64,000 bases of DNA, taken from assembly GCF_010894405.1 (NCBI RefSeq), contig NZ_JAAIYA010000001.1:617065-681064 (forward strand). The letters run 5' to 3'. The translations under genes were made by a program, and so were the position numbers. The notes beneath the pieces were generated by a model that was not told the DNA's origin, searched no databases, and was given only the letters and a program-made list of their open reading frames with translations. This DNA comes from Pyxidicoccus caerfyrddinensis. Lineage in GTDB: Bacteria; Myxococcota; Myxococcia; Myxococcales; Myxococcaceae. Positions 17,888 to 27,320 of the stretch are shown here, piece after piece. Every line of letters begins with the position of its first letter. The stretch's first letter is position 1.

Positions 17888-19741
17888 ATGAACAGGCTGT
17901 TTGTGATGGCTGTCACGATAGGCGGAGCGCTGGTAGCAGGGTGCGGTGGCCTGGCGGAGGAGCAGCCCGCCCCCTCCCCTGCGCCAGCGTCAGAGGCGTC
18001 CGTTGTCTCCTCCAGTCAGGCGCGCATCTTCCCGGGGTTCGAGGAGACGCTCGCGTGCGTGCAGGCATACGTCGACGCGGGGACCTGCGACTGGGCGCAC
18101 TGGAGCGAGATGTGGGAGGCGTGCGAGACCTATGACTACCCGGAGCTCGAAGACGGGTTCTTCATCGCGGAGGTGCAGGCAGGACGCTGCACGGCCGCCA
18201 ACTGGCCCACGCTGCGTGCGCAGCTCGTTGCTTCGAGCCCTTCCGTCCTCGTGCGCGCCCATTGCAACGCCACCGCCGAGGTGATTCCCGGGACGGAGCT
18301 CGACGGCTGCGTCACCCTGGCTGGCACGGGCGCCTCCTACGTCAGCGTGGCGCCTGAGGAGACCGTGACGCTCTATGCCGGCGCGGGCTGCACCGGCGAG
18401 GCACTCACCGTCCAGGCCGACGCCAATCTGTGCCAGACCTCGTACGCCAGCGGCGCGGCCACGAACGACAACGTGAGGTCCTTCCGGATTGAGGAAGCCC
18501 AGCAGCGACCGTCGGCGGCACGCTACACCTGCGCCCCCGAGGAGACGACGTGCGTCGAGAGCTTCAACGGCGGACTGGCCTCGGTCAACTCGACACATAC
18601 CGTCAAGATCGTCCGCGTCACCCAGGCGGGGCGCACCACCGCCTCGATAGCCGATATCAAGACCGACCTCCGGCAGCTGTATGACTTCTATGACATTGCG
18701 TCTCGCAACCAGGTGGGCCTGAGGCTCCTTGATGGGAGTCATCAGACCGTGAACGTGCCGGGCACCTTCAAGTGCGGGAAGGTGAGGCTCCGGGCCAGGA
18801 AGGCCAGCACCAACTCGGGCGCGTTCGTGACCGTGTTCATGCTGCCTCACGGGGTGTGCAACTTCTCGGACGCCGGCTCGCGCCACATCTTCCTCGAGGA
18901 CACGCTGCAGCGGACCTACGCCCACGAGATCGGACACGTCCTCGGCCTCGCACATGGCGAGCGGGCCGAAGACGATGGCAGTGACCCGACCACGTACATG
19001 GGCAAGATGCCGTCGGACAACTACAACCTGCCGCAGCTGCACTGGCTGGGTTGGACGAACAAGGAAGAGCTCGTCCAGGTCAACTCGGCCATCGAAGACG
19101 GGAGCGCGTTCGACGTCACCATCCGGCCGGTGGACCGGAATGCCGACAACGGCAGTGGACTCCCGCTGGGCGCCGTCTGGGAAATCCCCACCACCGGAAA
19201 TCGGGTGTTCATGGCCGTACCGAAGTCACGCACCACCGACTTGAACCAGGTTGACGGCGGCGGGGTGTACGTCTACCGCGCGCCCAGGTGCGAGGGCTGC
19301 ACGGGCATGTCCATGTGGACAATTCGAGAAGCGCGGTTCGGCCCCAAGTCCAACTCGGGTCACATCGTCATGGACATCGTCATCTCGCCGGTGGCCTACA
19401 AGAGCCGCAAGATCACGGTGGAGGGGAAGGAGGTTGAGGTGTTCGACTCCGTCACGCTGCGCATCCGGCAGGCGGCTCCAGTGGTGCTCACTCCGGCCGC
19501 CGACACGGTGGCGAGTAGCAACCGGCCGACCTTCAGCGGGACCGCGCAGGCGGGCCTCAAGGTGAATCTCTTCGTGGATGGCGTCGGCATGGCCACTCCC
19601 ACGGCCACCGCCGAGGGTACCTGGAGCTTCACTCCGGCCGCGGCGCTGGCGCCGGGGGCTCACACGGTGCACACCACGGCGACGGATGTGGAGGGCAAGA
19701 TCAGCCCGAAGTCCAGCACCCACACCTTCACCATTCCCTGA
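17888..19741 (+). CDS. Zinc metalloprotease lipoprotein with C-terminal Ig-like domain
   Basis: A 617-aa precursor. Signal peptide and lipobox (LVAGC, Cys about 19) are followed by a Cys-containing pro-region (about 45-215) and a metalloprotease domain with the zincin motif HEIGHVLGLAH (His346, Glu347, His350, His356). A downstream TYMG may serve as the Met-turn. Spacing and the LGW segment recall gametolysin (M11) or metzincin peptidases, but the exact clan family is uncertain. The last 90 residues (VVLTPAADTVASSNRPTFSG onward) match bacterial Ig-like repeats. It likely acts on protein outside the cell, in line with the predatory habit of myxobacteria (inference). GGGGGAAG precedes ATG 17888. 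Confidence 0.82.
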   Translation: MNRLFVMAVTIGGALVAGCGGLAEEQPAPSPAPASEASVVSSSQARIFPGFEETLACVQAYVDAGTCDWAHWSEMWEACETYDYPELEDGFFIAEVQAGRCTAANWPTLRAQLVASSPSVLVRAHCNATAEVIPGTELDGCVTLAGTGASYVSVAPEETVTLYAGAGCTGEALTVQADANLCQTSYASGAATNDNVRSFRIEEAQQRPSAARYTCAPEETTCVESFNGGLASVNSTHTVKIVRVTQAGRTTASIADIKTDLRQLYDFYDIASRNQVGLRLLDGSHQTVNVPGTFKCGKVRLRARKASTNSGAFVTVFMLPHGVCNFSDAGSRHIFLEDTLQRTYAHEIGHVLGLAHGERAEDDGSDPTTYMGKMPSDNYNLPQLHWLGWTNKEELVQVNSAIEDGSAFDVTIRPVDRNADNGSGLPLGAVWEIPTTGNRVFMAVPKSRTTDLNQVDGGGVYVYRAPRCEGCTGMSMWTIREARFGPKSNSGHIVMDIVISPVAYKSRKITVEGKEVEVFDSVTLRIRQAAPVVLTPAADTVASSNRPTFSGTAQAGLKVNLFVDGVGMATPTATAEGTWSFTPAAALAPGAHTVHTTATDVEGKISPKSSTHTFTIP

Positions 19742-19948
19742 GCGAAAAGGGCGCATCGGCCCGAGGTGCTGATGATGGATGCGGGACTCCTCTCCGACAT
19801 CCTCACACAGCTACCAGAGGGTGCCGCTACTTGCCTTGCGTGCCTCCAGCACCAGTGGCTAGAGGCGTAAGCTGACTGTCAGCGCGGCCTGTCGTGCTGC
19901 GTTGGGTGCGAAGACGCGCGCAGGCGCGCCAGCGAAGGAGTGAGGAGC
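19742..19948 (+). promoter_or_regulatory. Leader of the nucleotide-enzyme genes
   Basis: A 207-bp gap upstream of the ribonucleotide-reductase-like gene. It ends in a strong ribosome-binding site (AAGGAGTGAGGAG). I see no clear riboswitch; a B12 box, which many B12-dependent reductase genes carry, was not recognised. Confidence 0.35.
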
Positions 19949-21553
19949 ATGGAGTTCAACAGGAGCACACAGCTTCCTGGCCAGCCGGAGCGCAGTCCTT
20001 TCTTCCAGGTCCTCAGCAAGCGGGTGCTGCACCGTCATGCTGACAAGGGGTGGACAGGACTCGTGGAGCGGGTTGTAGCCCTTGCCGCGCAGGCCGAGGC
20101 CATGTGGAGGGAAGAAGACGAGGCGCTCTTCCTCGAAGAGCTGCGAGCGGCACTCACCGCTGGCGAGTTCTTACCGAACAGCCCCCTGCTGGTGAATGCA
20201 GCGGAGCCCCAGCGTCGGCTGTTCGCCTGCTTCGCGCTAGACGCGCGCCAGGATGTGGCCTGCTTCCTCGAGACGGCGAGCAAGGTGCACGATGGCATGG
20301 GCGGCGTCGGGTACACCCTCGACATGTACCGGGACAGCGCCTCCGTGGCGGACTTCATCCGCCAAGTGGATGAGTACACCGTGGCCCACCAAGAGGGGCG
20401 CCTGCGGCCTGCCTCCAACGCGGCCACCGTCGACATCGGCCACCCGGGGGCGGAAGCCATTCTTCAGCTTGCCGGGCAGATGAAGGTGACGAACCTCAAT
20501 CTGGGGGTGTCCGACAGCTTCATGGCCGCCGTGGATCAGGGAACGCTCCAGGCGAGGGAACTGCTGCAGCGGCTGGTGCGCAGCATCCACGCCACAGGCC
20601 AGCCCGGGGTGGTGTTTACCGACCGCATACGCCGGGTGGCGAGGGACCCGGCGGCGCCCTTCGCGACCAACGTTTGTGGCGAGGCACCTCTGGCGGCAGA
20701 TGAATCTAGCCTGCTCGGCTCCATCAACCTCGTCCAGCTCGTAGAGCGCAGCCCGAGTGGCGCATTCTGGCTGGATGAGGCGCGTCTCATCCGGTTGGCT
20801 CGCATGGGCGTGCGCTTCCTCGATGGGATGCATGACATCCACAACCACCCGTCTGAGCAGCTGCGCATCAACTCCCTGGCTACGCGCAAGCTTGGGGTGG
20901 GCGTCATGGGGTTTGCCCACATGCTGGCGTTGCTGGGCATGCGCTACGGTGAACCAGCCTCAATCCAACAAGCAGAACGCATTAGCAGCCTGCTGATGCA
21001 GGCCGCAGCGGCCGAATCGGAGCGGCTCGCGGCCATCCGTGGGGCCTATCCCGCGTGGGCGGAGGGCCGCGGTCTGCCCCAGCGCCGCAACGCATCCCTG
21101 GTGGCCATCGCCGGGACGGCTACGCTCGCCCTCCTCGTGGGAACGACGGGCGGCATCGAGCCGGTGTTCGGCCGCGTCAGCAGGTACACCGTGATGGGGG
21201 AACCCCTGGAACTGGTGGACCCGCTGGTGTCCTTTCTGGCCAGCCAGCAGGGACTCGGGGAGGAACAGGTGCGGCGGGCCATGCTTGGCGAGCCGTCGCT
21301 GCACGAGGTGGCCGCGGAGCTTGCTTGGCTCGTGCCCACGGCACACGAAGTGCCCGGGGAGGCGCACATCCGCATTCAGGCCGCCTTCCAGCGGCACATT
21401 GATGGCGGCATCACGAAGACAGTGAACTGCCGCCCGGACACCACCCTGACCGACGTCGAACACTGGCTTCGGCTGGCACACCAGGAGGGGTGCCTGGGGC
21501 TGACCATCTACCGGGACGGCTCTCGCCAGGGGCAACCCGTCTCCCGTGTATAG
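19949..21553 (+). CDS. Class II (NrdJ-like) ribonucleotide reductase homologue, reduced
   Basis: A 534-aa homologue of adenosylcobalamin-dependent ribonucleotide reductase. Visible signatures: Cys94 in LFACFAL (position of the first redox Cys), N-V-C243-G-E245 (catalytic thiyl Cys and Glu; the usual P is V), LGSINL, GVMGFAHML, GITKTVN and YRDGSR-x-GQP near the end. Two things are odd. The second redox Cys, eleven residues after the catalytic Cys in canonical enzymes (ES-C-NLGSINL), is Ser254 (ESSLLGSINL). The protein also stops right after the barrel, without the C-terminal Cys-rich swivel. Normal thioredoxin-driven turnover therefore looks impossible. It may use another reductant, act on another substrate, or be non-catalytic. 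The kinase gene starts 9 bp downstream. Confidence 0.85.
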   Translation: MEFNRSTQLPGQPERSPFFQVLSKRVLHRHADKGWTGLVERVVALAAQAEAMWREEDEALFLEELRAALTAGEFLPNSPLLVNAAEPQRRLFACFALDARQDVACFLETASKVHDGMGGVGYTLDMYRDSASVADFIRQVDEYTVAHQEGRLRPASNAATVDIGHPGAEAILQLAGQMKVTNLNLGVSDSFMAAVDQGTLQARELLQRLVRSIHATGQPGVVFTDRIRRVARDPAAPFATNVCGEAPLAADESSLLGSINLVQLVERSPSGAFWLDEARLIRLARMGVRFLDGMHDIHNHPSEQLRINSLATRKLGVGVMGFAHMLALLGMRYGEPASIQQAERISSLLMQAAAAESERLAAIRGAYPAWAEGRGLPQRRNASLVAIAGTATLALLVGTTGGIEPVFGRVSRYTVMGEPLELVDPLVSFLASQQGLGEEQVRRAMLGEPSLHEVAAELAWLVPTAHEVPGEAHIRIQAAFQRHIDGGITKTVNCRPDTTLTDVEHWLRLAHQEGCLGLTIYRDGSRQGQPVSRV

Positions 21554-21562
21554 GAGGCAACC

Positions 21563-22171
21563 ATGGCCAGCCCCCTCTTCGTCTCCTTCGATGGGCCTAA
21601 GGGTACTGGGAAGACGACACTCATCCGCAGCGTGAGCGAGCTTCTCCAGCCGTACGTCACCCTTCGCTGTCTTGTCGAGAAGGACCTCGACCCCTTCGCC
21701 ACAGAGAGTAGACGACTGCTATCCGCGGCGGGGCCCCGCCCGACGCAGGAAGTAGAGGCCGAGGTGGTGGAGAAGTTCGCCCGGGGACGTGCCTGGATCA
21801 CCGAGCATGTCCTCAGGCTCGCGACGGAGCACGTGGTACTGATGGACCGCTGGTTTCCCTCCGATGCGGCCTTCCGGCGCCATGTGCCGTTCGCGGAAAG
21901 CCTGGAGGCAAACCAGCGGGCGGGAGTGGCGATCCCTGATCTGGTCATCGCCACGACGTGTGATCCTCGCGAGTCATGGCTACGCGCCCATGCCCGGCAT
22001 AGGGGCCTCGACAGCGTCGTCATCCACGATGAGGTCTCCCATGCGGAGGCCACCCGGCGCTTCGAGGCCGCAGCCCAGACGCACCGCTGGGCGCTTATAC
22101 GCACCGAGGAGCCTGCCGAGGTCATTGCGGGGCACGTGTACCGGCTGATCGCCGAGCACCTGCCCCTTTGA
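21563..22171 (+). CDS. dTMP-kinase-like nucleoside/nucleotide kinase
   Basis: A 202-aa P-loop kinase of the thymidylate kinase/deoxynucleoside kinase superfamily. The P-loop is GPKGTGKT with Lys17; MDRWFPSDAAF (about 93-103) matches the DR(Y/W) substrate-binding segment; and an Arg-containing lid (HARHRGLD) lies near 146-153. Length matches dTMP kinase (about 205-215). GGAGG precedes ATG 21563, nine bases after the reductase-like gene, so the two are surely co-transcribed. Together they could convert a nucleotide to its deoxy form and phosphorylate it, or make an unusual nucleotide. Whether this is the housekeeping tmk is doubtful, since that gene normally sits elsewhere. Confidence 0.78.
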   Translation: MASPLFVSFDGPKGTGKTTLIRSVSELLQPYVTLRCLVEKDLDPFATESRRLLSAAGPRPTQEVEAEVVEKFARGRAWITEHVLRLATEHVVLMDRWFPSDAAFRRHVPFAESLEANQRAGVAIPDLVIATTCDPRESWLRAHARHRGLDSVVIHDEVSHAEATRRFEAAAQTHRWALIRTEEPAEVIAGHVYRLIAEHLPL

Positions 22172-22175
22172 GCCG

Positions 22176-22433
22176 ATGGGGTCCACCTCACACGTAGCGT
22201 CGGCCATCCTGGTCGCCGACGAACCGAGCGACTGGCAGTTCCACTCCCTTGAGGGGAGGACCGGCAGCGTGACGGTCACGCGCTCAGATAAGGGGGCGGA
22301 CCCGTGGCAGTGTGTTGATGCCGTCCTGACGGCACCCGACGCGATGCGCGCCATTTTGGAGCACCTGAAACTGCCCACGAGGCCTGCTCAACTGGATCCA
22401 GCGCAGGGGCCACCCCAGAGCACGGGGTGTTGA
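22176..22433 (+). CDS. Small hypothetical protein
   Basis: An 85-aa reading frame beginning 4 bp after the kinase stop. The N-terminal 65 residues look protein-like (ILVADEPSDWQFHSLEG; a Val/Thr-rich strand; MRAILEHLKL helix), and the last 18 are Pro/Gln-rich. No family recognised. The tight spacing suggests translational coupling, but the real gene may be shorter or absent. It is followed by about 215 bp with no gene that I can support before the large ATPase gene. Confidence 0.45.
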   Translation: MGSTSHVASAILVADEPSDWQFHSLEGRTGSVTVTRSDKGADPWQCVDAVLTAPDAMRAILEHLKLPTRPAQLDPAQGPPQSTGC

Positions 22434-22648
22434 GTCCCAAACCGTCACGGTGCCCCAGAAAATCACGCCCCTGCTGCCTCCCGCCTGGGTGGGCCGCCTG
22501 GGCAGGCGTGTGCTCCAAGCAGCTGCACGGCTTCGCCACCGGCCCCGTGCACAGCCCGAGCGGCACCCGTCCACGGCTCTCCTCGGCCCCTCTGCCAGCC
22601 CACCACTTATGCGCCCTAATCCTGGTGAATCGGCTTTAGACTCTACGT

Positions 22649-25600
22649 ATGGCTAGAGCGGAATCCCTTGCCGCATCCTTCATCGAGGAACTGAGACAAG
22701 AGAACGAGACATTCTATGGAGATCCGCGCGGCCGCGGTGCCCTTAAGGATCTCCAGCAGACCTTTCCCCATCCGTGGCTCTACGTTGCCGAGTTGATCCA
22801 GAACGCGGTGGATGAGGGCGCAACCCGCCTCAACCTCGAAACAAAAGGAGAGGAACTGGTCCTTGAGCATGACGGACGCCCTTTCGAGCCAGAGAACGTT
22901 AGGGCCCTCTGCGCTCGCGGTGTGTCATCAAAAGGCGCGGGAACTGTCGGGTTCATGGGGGTGGGGTTCAAGGCAGTGTTCCGGAGCTTCGATACCGTCC
23001 GGATCTCGTCGGGGGAATGGCGCTTCAGGCTCTCGGTCCCCGTCCTCCGGGAGGAGTACGGCAACATCCACCGCGAGTGGCTCGGCGCGGTTCTCCCCTT
23101 TTGGGATGAGCACGCCCAGGCTCCTTCCGAAGGCATGAATTGCCGTTTCGTATTGTCAGGCCGTGTGCCTGGGTTGCCGCCCGTTGCTGATGATGTTCGT
23201 CATGTGCTGGGGGACGATCTCGCGTTGCTTGCGCTGCTAGCTCGGCGAGGATTCCAGTGGGTACGATGCGCGGGGCAGGAGTGGGGGCTTAGTGAGAAAC
23301 GGACGCCACGCGAGGATGGGGCAGGAGAGCGAATCGAAATCGAGGCCATTGCCAAATCCGGCGGAACGCATCGCCGATGGATTCTGTTCTCTACTTCGTA
23401 CATACCGTCCGCCGACGCCATCGCCCGCTTCCTTGAGCACCGGGATTCCGCCACTCCCGCTGAGCGCGAGAAGATGTACGCTGCAGCGCGGCAACCCCGC
23501 TCGGTTGAAGTCTTCTGCGAACTTGGCCCTGAAGATATCCCGCTCGTACCGAAGCACGGTCATCTCTTCGCGTTGCTCCCCACTGGACTAGCGATTCCCT
23601 TAGGGCTCCACGTACAGGCAGACTGGCTCCTAGCTATCAGCCGTCGCGAGTTGATGCAGATCGATGGAAACGCATGGCAGGAAGAGATCCTGTGCTGCCT
23701 TCCGCGGCTGCTGCGTCACTTCCTTGAGTGGCTAGTTAGCAAAGAAGGCCCGAACAAGGAGGGGTGGAACCGTGGGTATGACGTCCTACCTGACGTCAGC
23801 TTGGCGGACACCGCCGCGCAGCGCTGGTTTGGTCGCCCGCTCGCGAAAAAACGGTTTCTCGCCGAGTTGGGCGAGTTGGCATTCCTTCCCGCAGTGTCAA
23901 ATGACGAGGCTGTGATCTCTGAGTTCATCTCTCCTACGCTCGGGCGTCTTCTCCCGTTGAATCAAGAGATGGAGAAAAGTGTTTATTACCCACGTGTACT
24001 GTTCGGGGGGCGAATCGTCTCGCGCGAGATGCTCGGTCTACGCGCCCGCACATCCCTCAAGTCTCTCGGGATGCTGACCGAACTGATACCTGTCGAACTC
24101 CAGCAGGAATGGCAGGCAGGCCGCGTCGGGGAATGGCTCGCGCTCTTCCCGGAAGAAGCACGTGATCAGCGCTTGGCCGACCTCCTGGGTAGCTTGGCCG
24201 AAGCAGGGGGGGGATGGAAGAACGCGCCGTTGCGGTGCATCCCCACCGAGGCCGGAACCTTGATTAGCCGCGCGGAGGCAACTCGGCTGCCGCCAGATTG
24301 GTCCTTCCTCTCGGGCGAAACCACGATCCAAGAGAATCTGCGCCCCTATCTTCCCGCGAAGGAGGCCACCGTCGCGCTCCAATTTGACAACCGGAGCCGG
24401 ACCAAGCACCCCAGTGCGAGCACCTACCTCGCGGAAATCACCACGCTAAAACTGGAGGAACTCGTATTTCGCTGGTGGGAATCCCTACCAGTCAATGTCA
24501 CCTTGGAGCAACAGGCGGGAGTCCGCGCCTTCACGTGCTGGGTACGTGGCAAACAGGCGCACCGGAAACAACTGATTCGTAAACTGCTGGCGGTGGACTC
24601 GCTGGGGCGCACCACCCTCCGCCCCATACACGAGACACTTCTCGCAGATCCATACGCGGCCGGGGAGCGGCGCCATTTCTTCCCCCGAGTGCCCGTTGTG
24701 GCTGCGATCTACCTGGAAGCTGATGAGGGTGCAACGCGCGCCGACTGGCAGTCTTTCTTTGAGTCCCTACAGCCATCGCCTCGCGGCCCTTTCTCCCTAG
24801 AATGGAAGGGAGAGGAAATGTACGAGCAGAAGCTTCGGCAACGCATCGGCTCGATATGGGATCCTCCCACGCAACGCTCCGGCTATGCCCGAGCGTCTGC
24901 GCGAGGCATCGATTTTGATGGCCGGAGATATCTGCTGCTTGACTGCGTCTTGCCCTCGCCACTCCGCGATCGGCTCACCGCAGCCGTCCTGCGCGCCGAT
25001 GATTGTCGCGCCATCATTTCGTGGCTAAACGAGCGGCTCTCAATATTCCGGGACTGCACACGAAAACACGTAGCGTACATCCCCAGGAATGGCCAGTACC
25101 CCCTCGAATACGAACTCCAGCTTCCATGTAGTTGGGTGACCGAACTCCGGGATCGCAAATGGCTGTTCGCGCTCGATGGAACCGGTCCCTACAAGCCAGC
25201 GGACGTCCTAGCCGACCCGGATCCACTCCGCCCAGATGCGCCGGTGGCAGGCTATTTCCCGGCGGGATTCGCGGCGGCCTTGGAAGCAGCGGGTATTTCC
25301 TGGGGCAGTGCGATCCCGCGCGCGCCCGCGGTCCGACGTCTGCAGGTCGAGGGGCCCACCGCTTCGCCATCCATGCTCCATCAGCTTTTTCAGGAAGCCG
25401 TGGTCGAAACCCGAGATAACCCGAGCGGGCGCGAACTCCTCGCGCGTGTCCTGACCGAACACGACCTCTTCCCTGTTCCGGAGGGCGGAACTCCCGATGG
25501 AAAGCGACGGATTCCTTGGTCCCGCGTTATTCGCAAACCGCGTATCCGGAGCGATCTGGGCCGTTGGATTGTCGCAATTGAATCGTTCCCAGAGGGATCT

Positions 25601-27295
25601 GCGGAGCGAGCGTTACTGGCGGAAGTGGACGCATTCGACCCCACTCCCGAAACGACCAGCATGGCCCACGTGCTCAGCTTTCTGGAATGGGTGTACCACA
25701 CCGAGCCCGACGCGGACCGCGTCCGACACGTCCTGCCTCTCGCGTACCAATACCTTCAGGAGGAGCTTCAGTTGCCTGGGGCTAAGGGGGAGGGCTGGAA
25801 GGCGCTGCATCCGACCGCCAAGGTCTTCGTCCAACGCCAGCGCTGCTGGGCAGCAGTGAATGGTCCGACTGAACTCTACTTTGACGATCTCCCGGCGACT
25901 CTGCCGCGCGAACTCAAGGAGAAGCTTCCGATTGTCACATCTGGACACCTTGGAAACACCGAGGAGACACGCCACGCAACGGTGGAGTTTCTCGGCCTGC
26001 AACGTCTGTCAAATCGTTTTTTGATACGACTGTCTACAGAAGGCGTTCTGCCGCTCCCCGGGACCTGGGCGCGAGGCTTCAAAGCCATCCAGGACTACCT
26101 CAGGGAGATGCTCGACGAAGCGCAGTGCCAGAGCCCACAAGACGAGGAGCCATCCGAAGCGCTTGCACCTGTCGAATTGTCTCGATACGAGCGGCTCCAG
26201 CGGAAGATCCTGGATCACCTTGACGTCGTCGCGAGCACTGAGCCGAGGGCCATCCTGCAGGCGAACGGGGTTGCGGTATCTGGAGCTCCCGACGACTTCG
26301 CTCCAGAGTTGTGCCAGGTCCTCTTCGAACTGTGGGGACTCGGGCGTCGTCGACTACAGCTCGTTGAGTTGTCGTCGGAGGTCACACACCTCCTCGGAAA
26401 GTTGGACTCCCCTCAAAAGCTGGAGCGGCTGTTGCATCAACTCCAGACCAAGAATGTGCCGAAACGGCTCGAACCTCCCACTGTCCCCACGAGCACCTCC
26501 AACACGCCTTTGGTCGAGGCGGACGTCCAGCCAACGCCGCTCCAGGCGCCAACGGTGGGCGAACAGGCCGTCCTCACGACAGATCAGAACCGCCCCATCT
26601 TGAGTCTCAAGCATCCCGCGATGCCGGTCACCAAGGACGAGGTGCCCGTGCCTTCGGGGCCACCCGAGTTGCCCTCGGTCCCCGTGGGCTCCGTGCCCAA
26701 CGAAGTGCCAATCGAGGAGCCGCCCGACGAACCAGTTGACGCCTCCGGTGGCGATTACACTTCGGAGCGGCGCGAGGCCACGCTCGCAAAGCTGCACAAG
26801 AAGATTGAAGCCCTCTTGGCCCTGGGTCCTGTTCCGCAAGAAGCGGGCGAAGATGCTCAGGCCCATCCCGGCTCGATCCGGAGTGATGACCCTTACCGCA
26901 AGCGCGTCCTTGAGTACGAGCGAGCCCACGCGCGGTATCCGGACCTAAAACCGGATGGGCAACCGGGCCACGACGTCGATAGCTACTCCCATCCCGAAGG
27001 TCACCCGGAGAGGCGGCTCGTCCGCCGGATCGAGGTCAAGGGGCGCTCGGCACGCTGGACGGGCGGACAAATCGTGACGATGACAAGTCGCCAGTTTGTG
27101 GATGCGCTCGAACGAGTCGTGGAAGAGGGTACGAAGATTTCACCAGACTTCGACTACTGGCTCTATGTGGTCGAAAGAGAGGCTGAAGACCTCCTCAACG
27201 TGATCCCAATACGAAATCCGGCAACCTTCGCAACACGATTTGAGATTCGCGGGGGAACTTGGCGCCACCGGAGTGAGTCGGGAGAGGGAGTGTGA
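22649..27295 (+). CDS. Sacsin-type GHKL ATPase with C-terminal NOV_C (DUF3883) nuclease-like domain
   Basis: A 1548-aa protein. Residues about 25-190 form a GHKL/HSP90-type ATPase of the Sacsin/NO VEIN group: N box ELIQNAVDEG (Asn52), HDGRPF, and GFMGVGFKAVF near 100-110. A long mid-region (about 200-1270) of mixed alpha/beta sequence is not recognisable. A Pro/Thr/Val-rich linker (about 1275-1380) precedes a NOV_C/DUF3883 domain (about 1405-1535). There GHDVD (Asp1442) and IEVKG (Glu1462, Lys1464) spell a PD-(D/E)xK-type nuclease core. Known bacterial proteins of this build often sit in defence or restriction islands. Third positions are richer in A/T than in the flanking genes, suggesting acquisition. 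It converges with the PLD gene, 25 bp apart. Confidence 0.8.
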   Translation: MARAESLAASFIEELRQENETFYGDPRGRGALKDLQQTFPHPWLYVAELIQNAVDEGATRLNLETKGEELVLEHDGRPFEPENVRALCARGVSSKGAGTVGFMGVGFKAVFRSFDTVRISSGEWRFRLSVPVLREEYGNIHREWLGAVLPFWDEHAQAPSEGMNCRFVLSGRVPGLPPVADDVRHVLGDDLALLALLARRGFQWVRCAGQEWGLSEKRTPREDGAGERIEIEAIAKSGGTHRRWILFSTSYIPSADAIARFLEHRDSATPAEREKMYAAARQPRSVEVFCELGPEDIPLVPKHGHLFALLPTGLAIPLGLHVQADWLLAISRRELMQIDGNAWQEEILCCLPRLLRHFLEWLVSKEGPNKEGWNRGYDVLPDVSLADTAAQRWFGRPLAKKRFLAELGELAFLPAVSNDEAVISEFISPTLGRLLPLNQEMEKSVYYPRVLFGGRIVSREMLGLRARTSLKSLGMLTELIPVELQQEWQAGRVGEWLALFPEEARDQRLADLLGSLAEAGGGWKNAPLRCIPTEAGTLISRAEATRLPPDWSFLSGETTIQENLRPYLPAKEATVALQFDNRSRTKHPSASTYLAEITTLKLEELVFRWWESLPVNVTLEQQAGVRAFTCWVRGKQAHRKQLIRKLLAVDSLGRTTLRPIHETLLADPYAAGERRHFFPRVPVVAAIYLEADEGATRADWQSFFESLQPSPRGPFSLEWKGEEMYEQKLRQRIGSIWDPPTQRSGYARASARGIDFDGRRYLLLDCVLPSPLRDRLTAAVLRADDCRAIISWLNERLSIFRDCTRKHVAYIPRNGQYPLEYELQLPCSWVTELRDRKWLFALDGTGPYKPADVLADPDPLRPDAPVAGYFPAGFAAALEAAGISWGSAIPRAPAVRRLQVEGPTASPSMLHQLFQEAVVETRDNPSGRELLARVLTEHDLFPVPEGGTPDGKRRIPWSRVIRKPRIRSDLGRWIVAIESFPEGSAERALLAEVDAFDPTPETTSMAHVLSFLEWVYHTEPDADRVRHVLPLAYQYLQEELQLPGAKGEGWKALHPTAKVFVQRQRCWAAVNGPTELYFDDLPATLPRELKEKLPIVTSGHLGNTEETRHATVEFLGLQRLSNRFLIRLSTEGVLPLPGTWARGFKAIQDYLREMLDEAQCQSPQDEEPSEALAPVELSRYERLQRKILDHLDVVASTEPRAILQANGVAVSGAPDDFAPELCQVLFELWGLGRRRLQLVELSSEVTHLLGKLDSPQKLERLLHQLQTKNVPKRLEPPTVPTSTSNTPLVEADVQPTPLQAPTVGEQAVLTTDQNRPILSLKHPAMPVTKDEVPVPSGPPELPSVPVGSVPNEVPIEEPPDEPVDASGGDYTSERREATLAKLHKKIEALLALGPVPQEAGEDAQAHPGSIRSDDPYRKRVLEYERAHARYPDLKPDGQPGHDVDSYSHPEGHPERRLVRRIEVKGRSARWTGGQIVTMTSRQFVDALERVVEEGTKISPDFDYWLYVVEREAEDLLNVIPIRNPATFATRFEIRGGTWRHRSESGEGV

Positions 27296-27320
27296 GGGTA
27301 TGGCGGAGGGCACGGCCTCG

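Noticed and set aside
17677-17916. Minus-strand frame with protein-like text (SRAYVVNGWLEEPG) between two plus-strand genes
   Set aside because: It overlaps a strong terminator hairpin and the start of the protease gene, has no family match, and could at most be a relic.
19742-19948. Cobalamin riboswitch before the NrdJ-like gene
   Set aside because: I could not find a B12 box or a convincing set of stems; a covariance-model search would decide.
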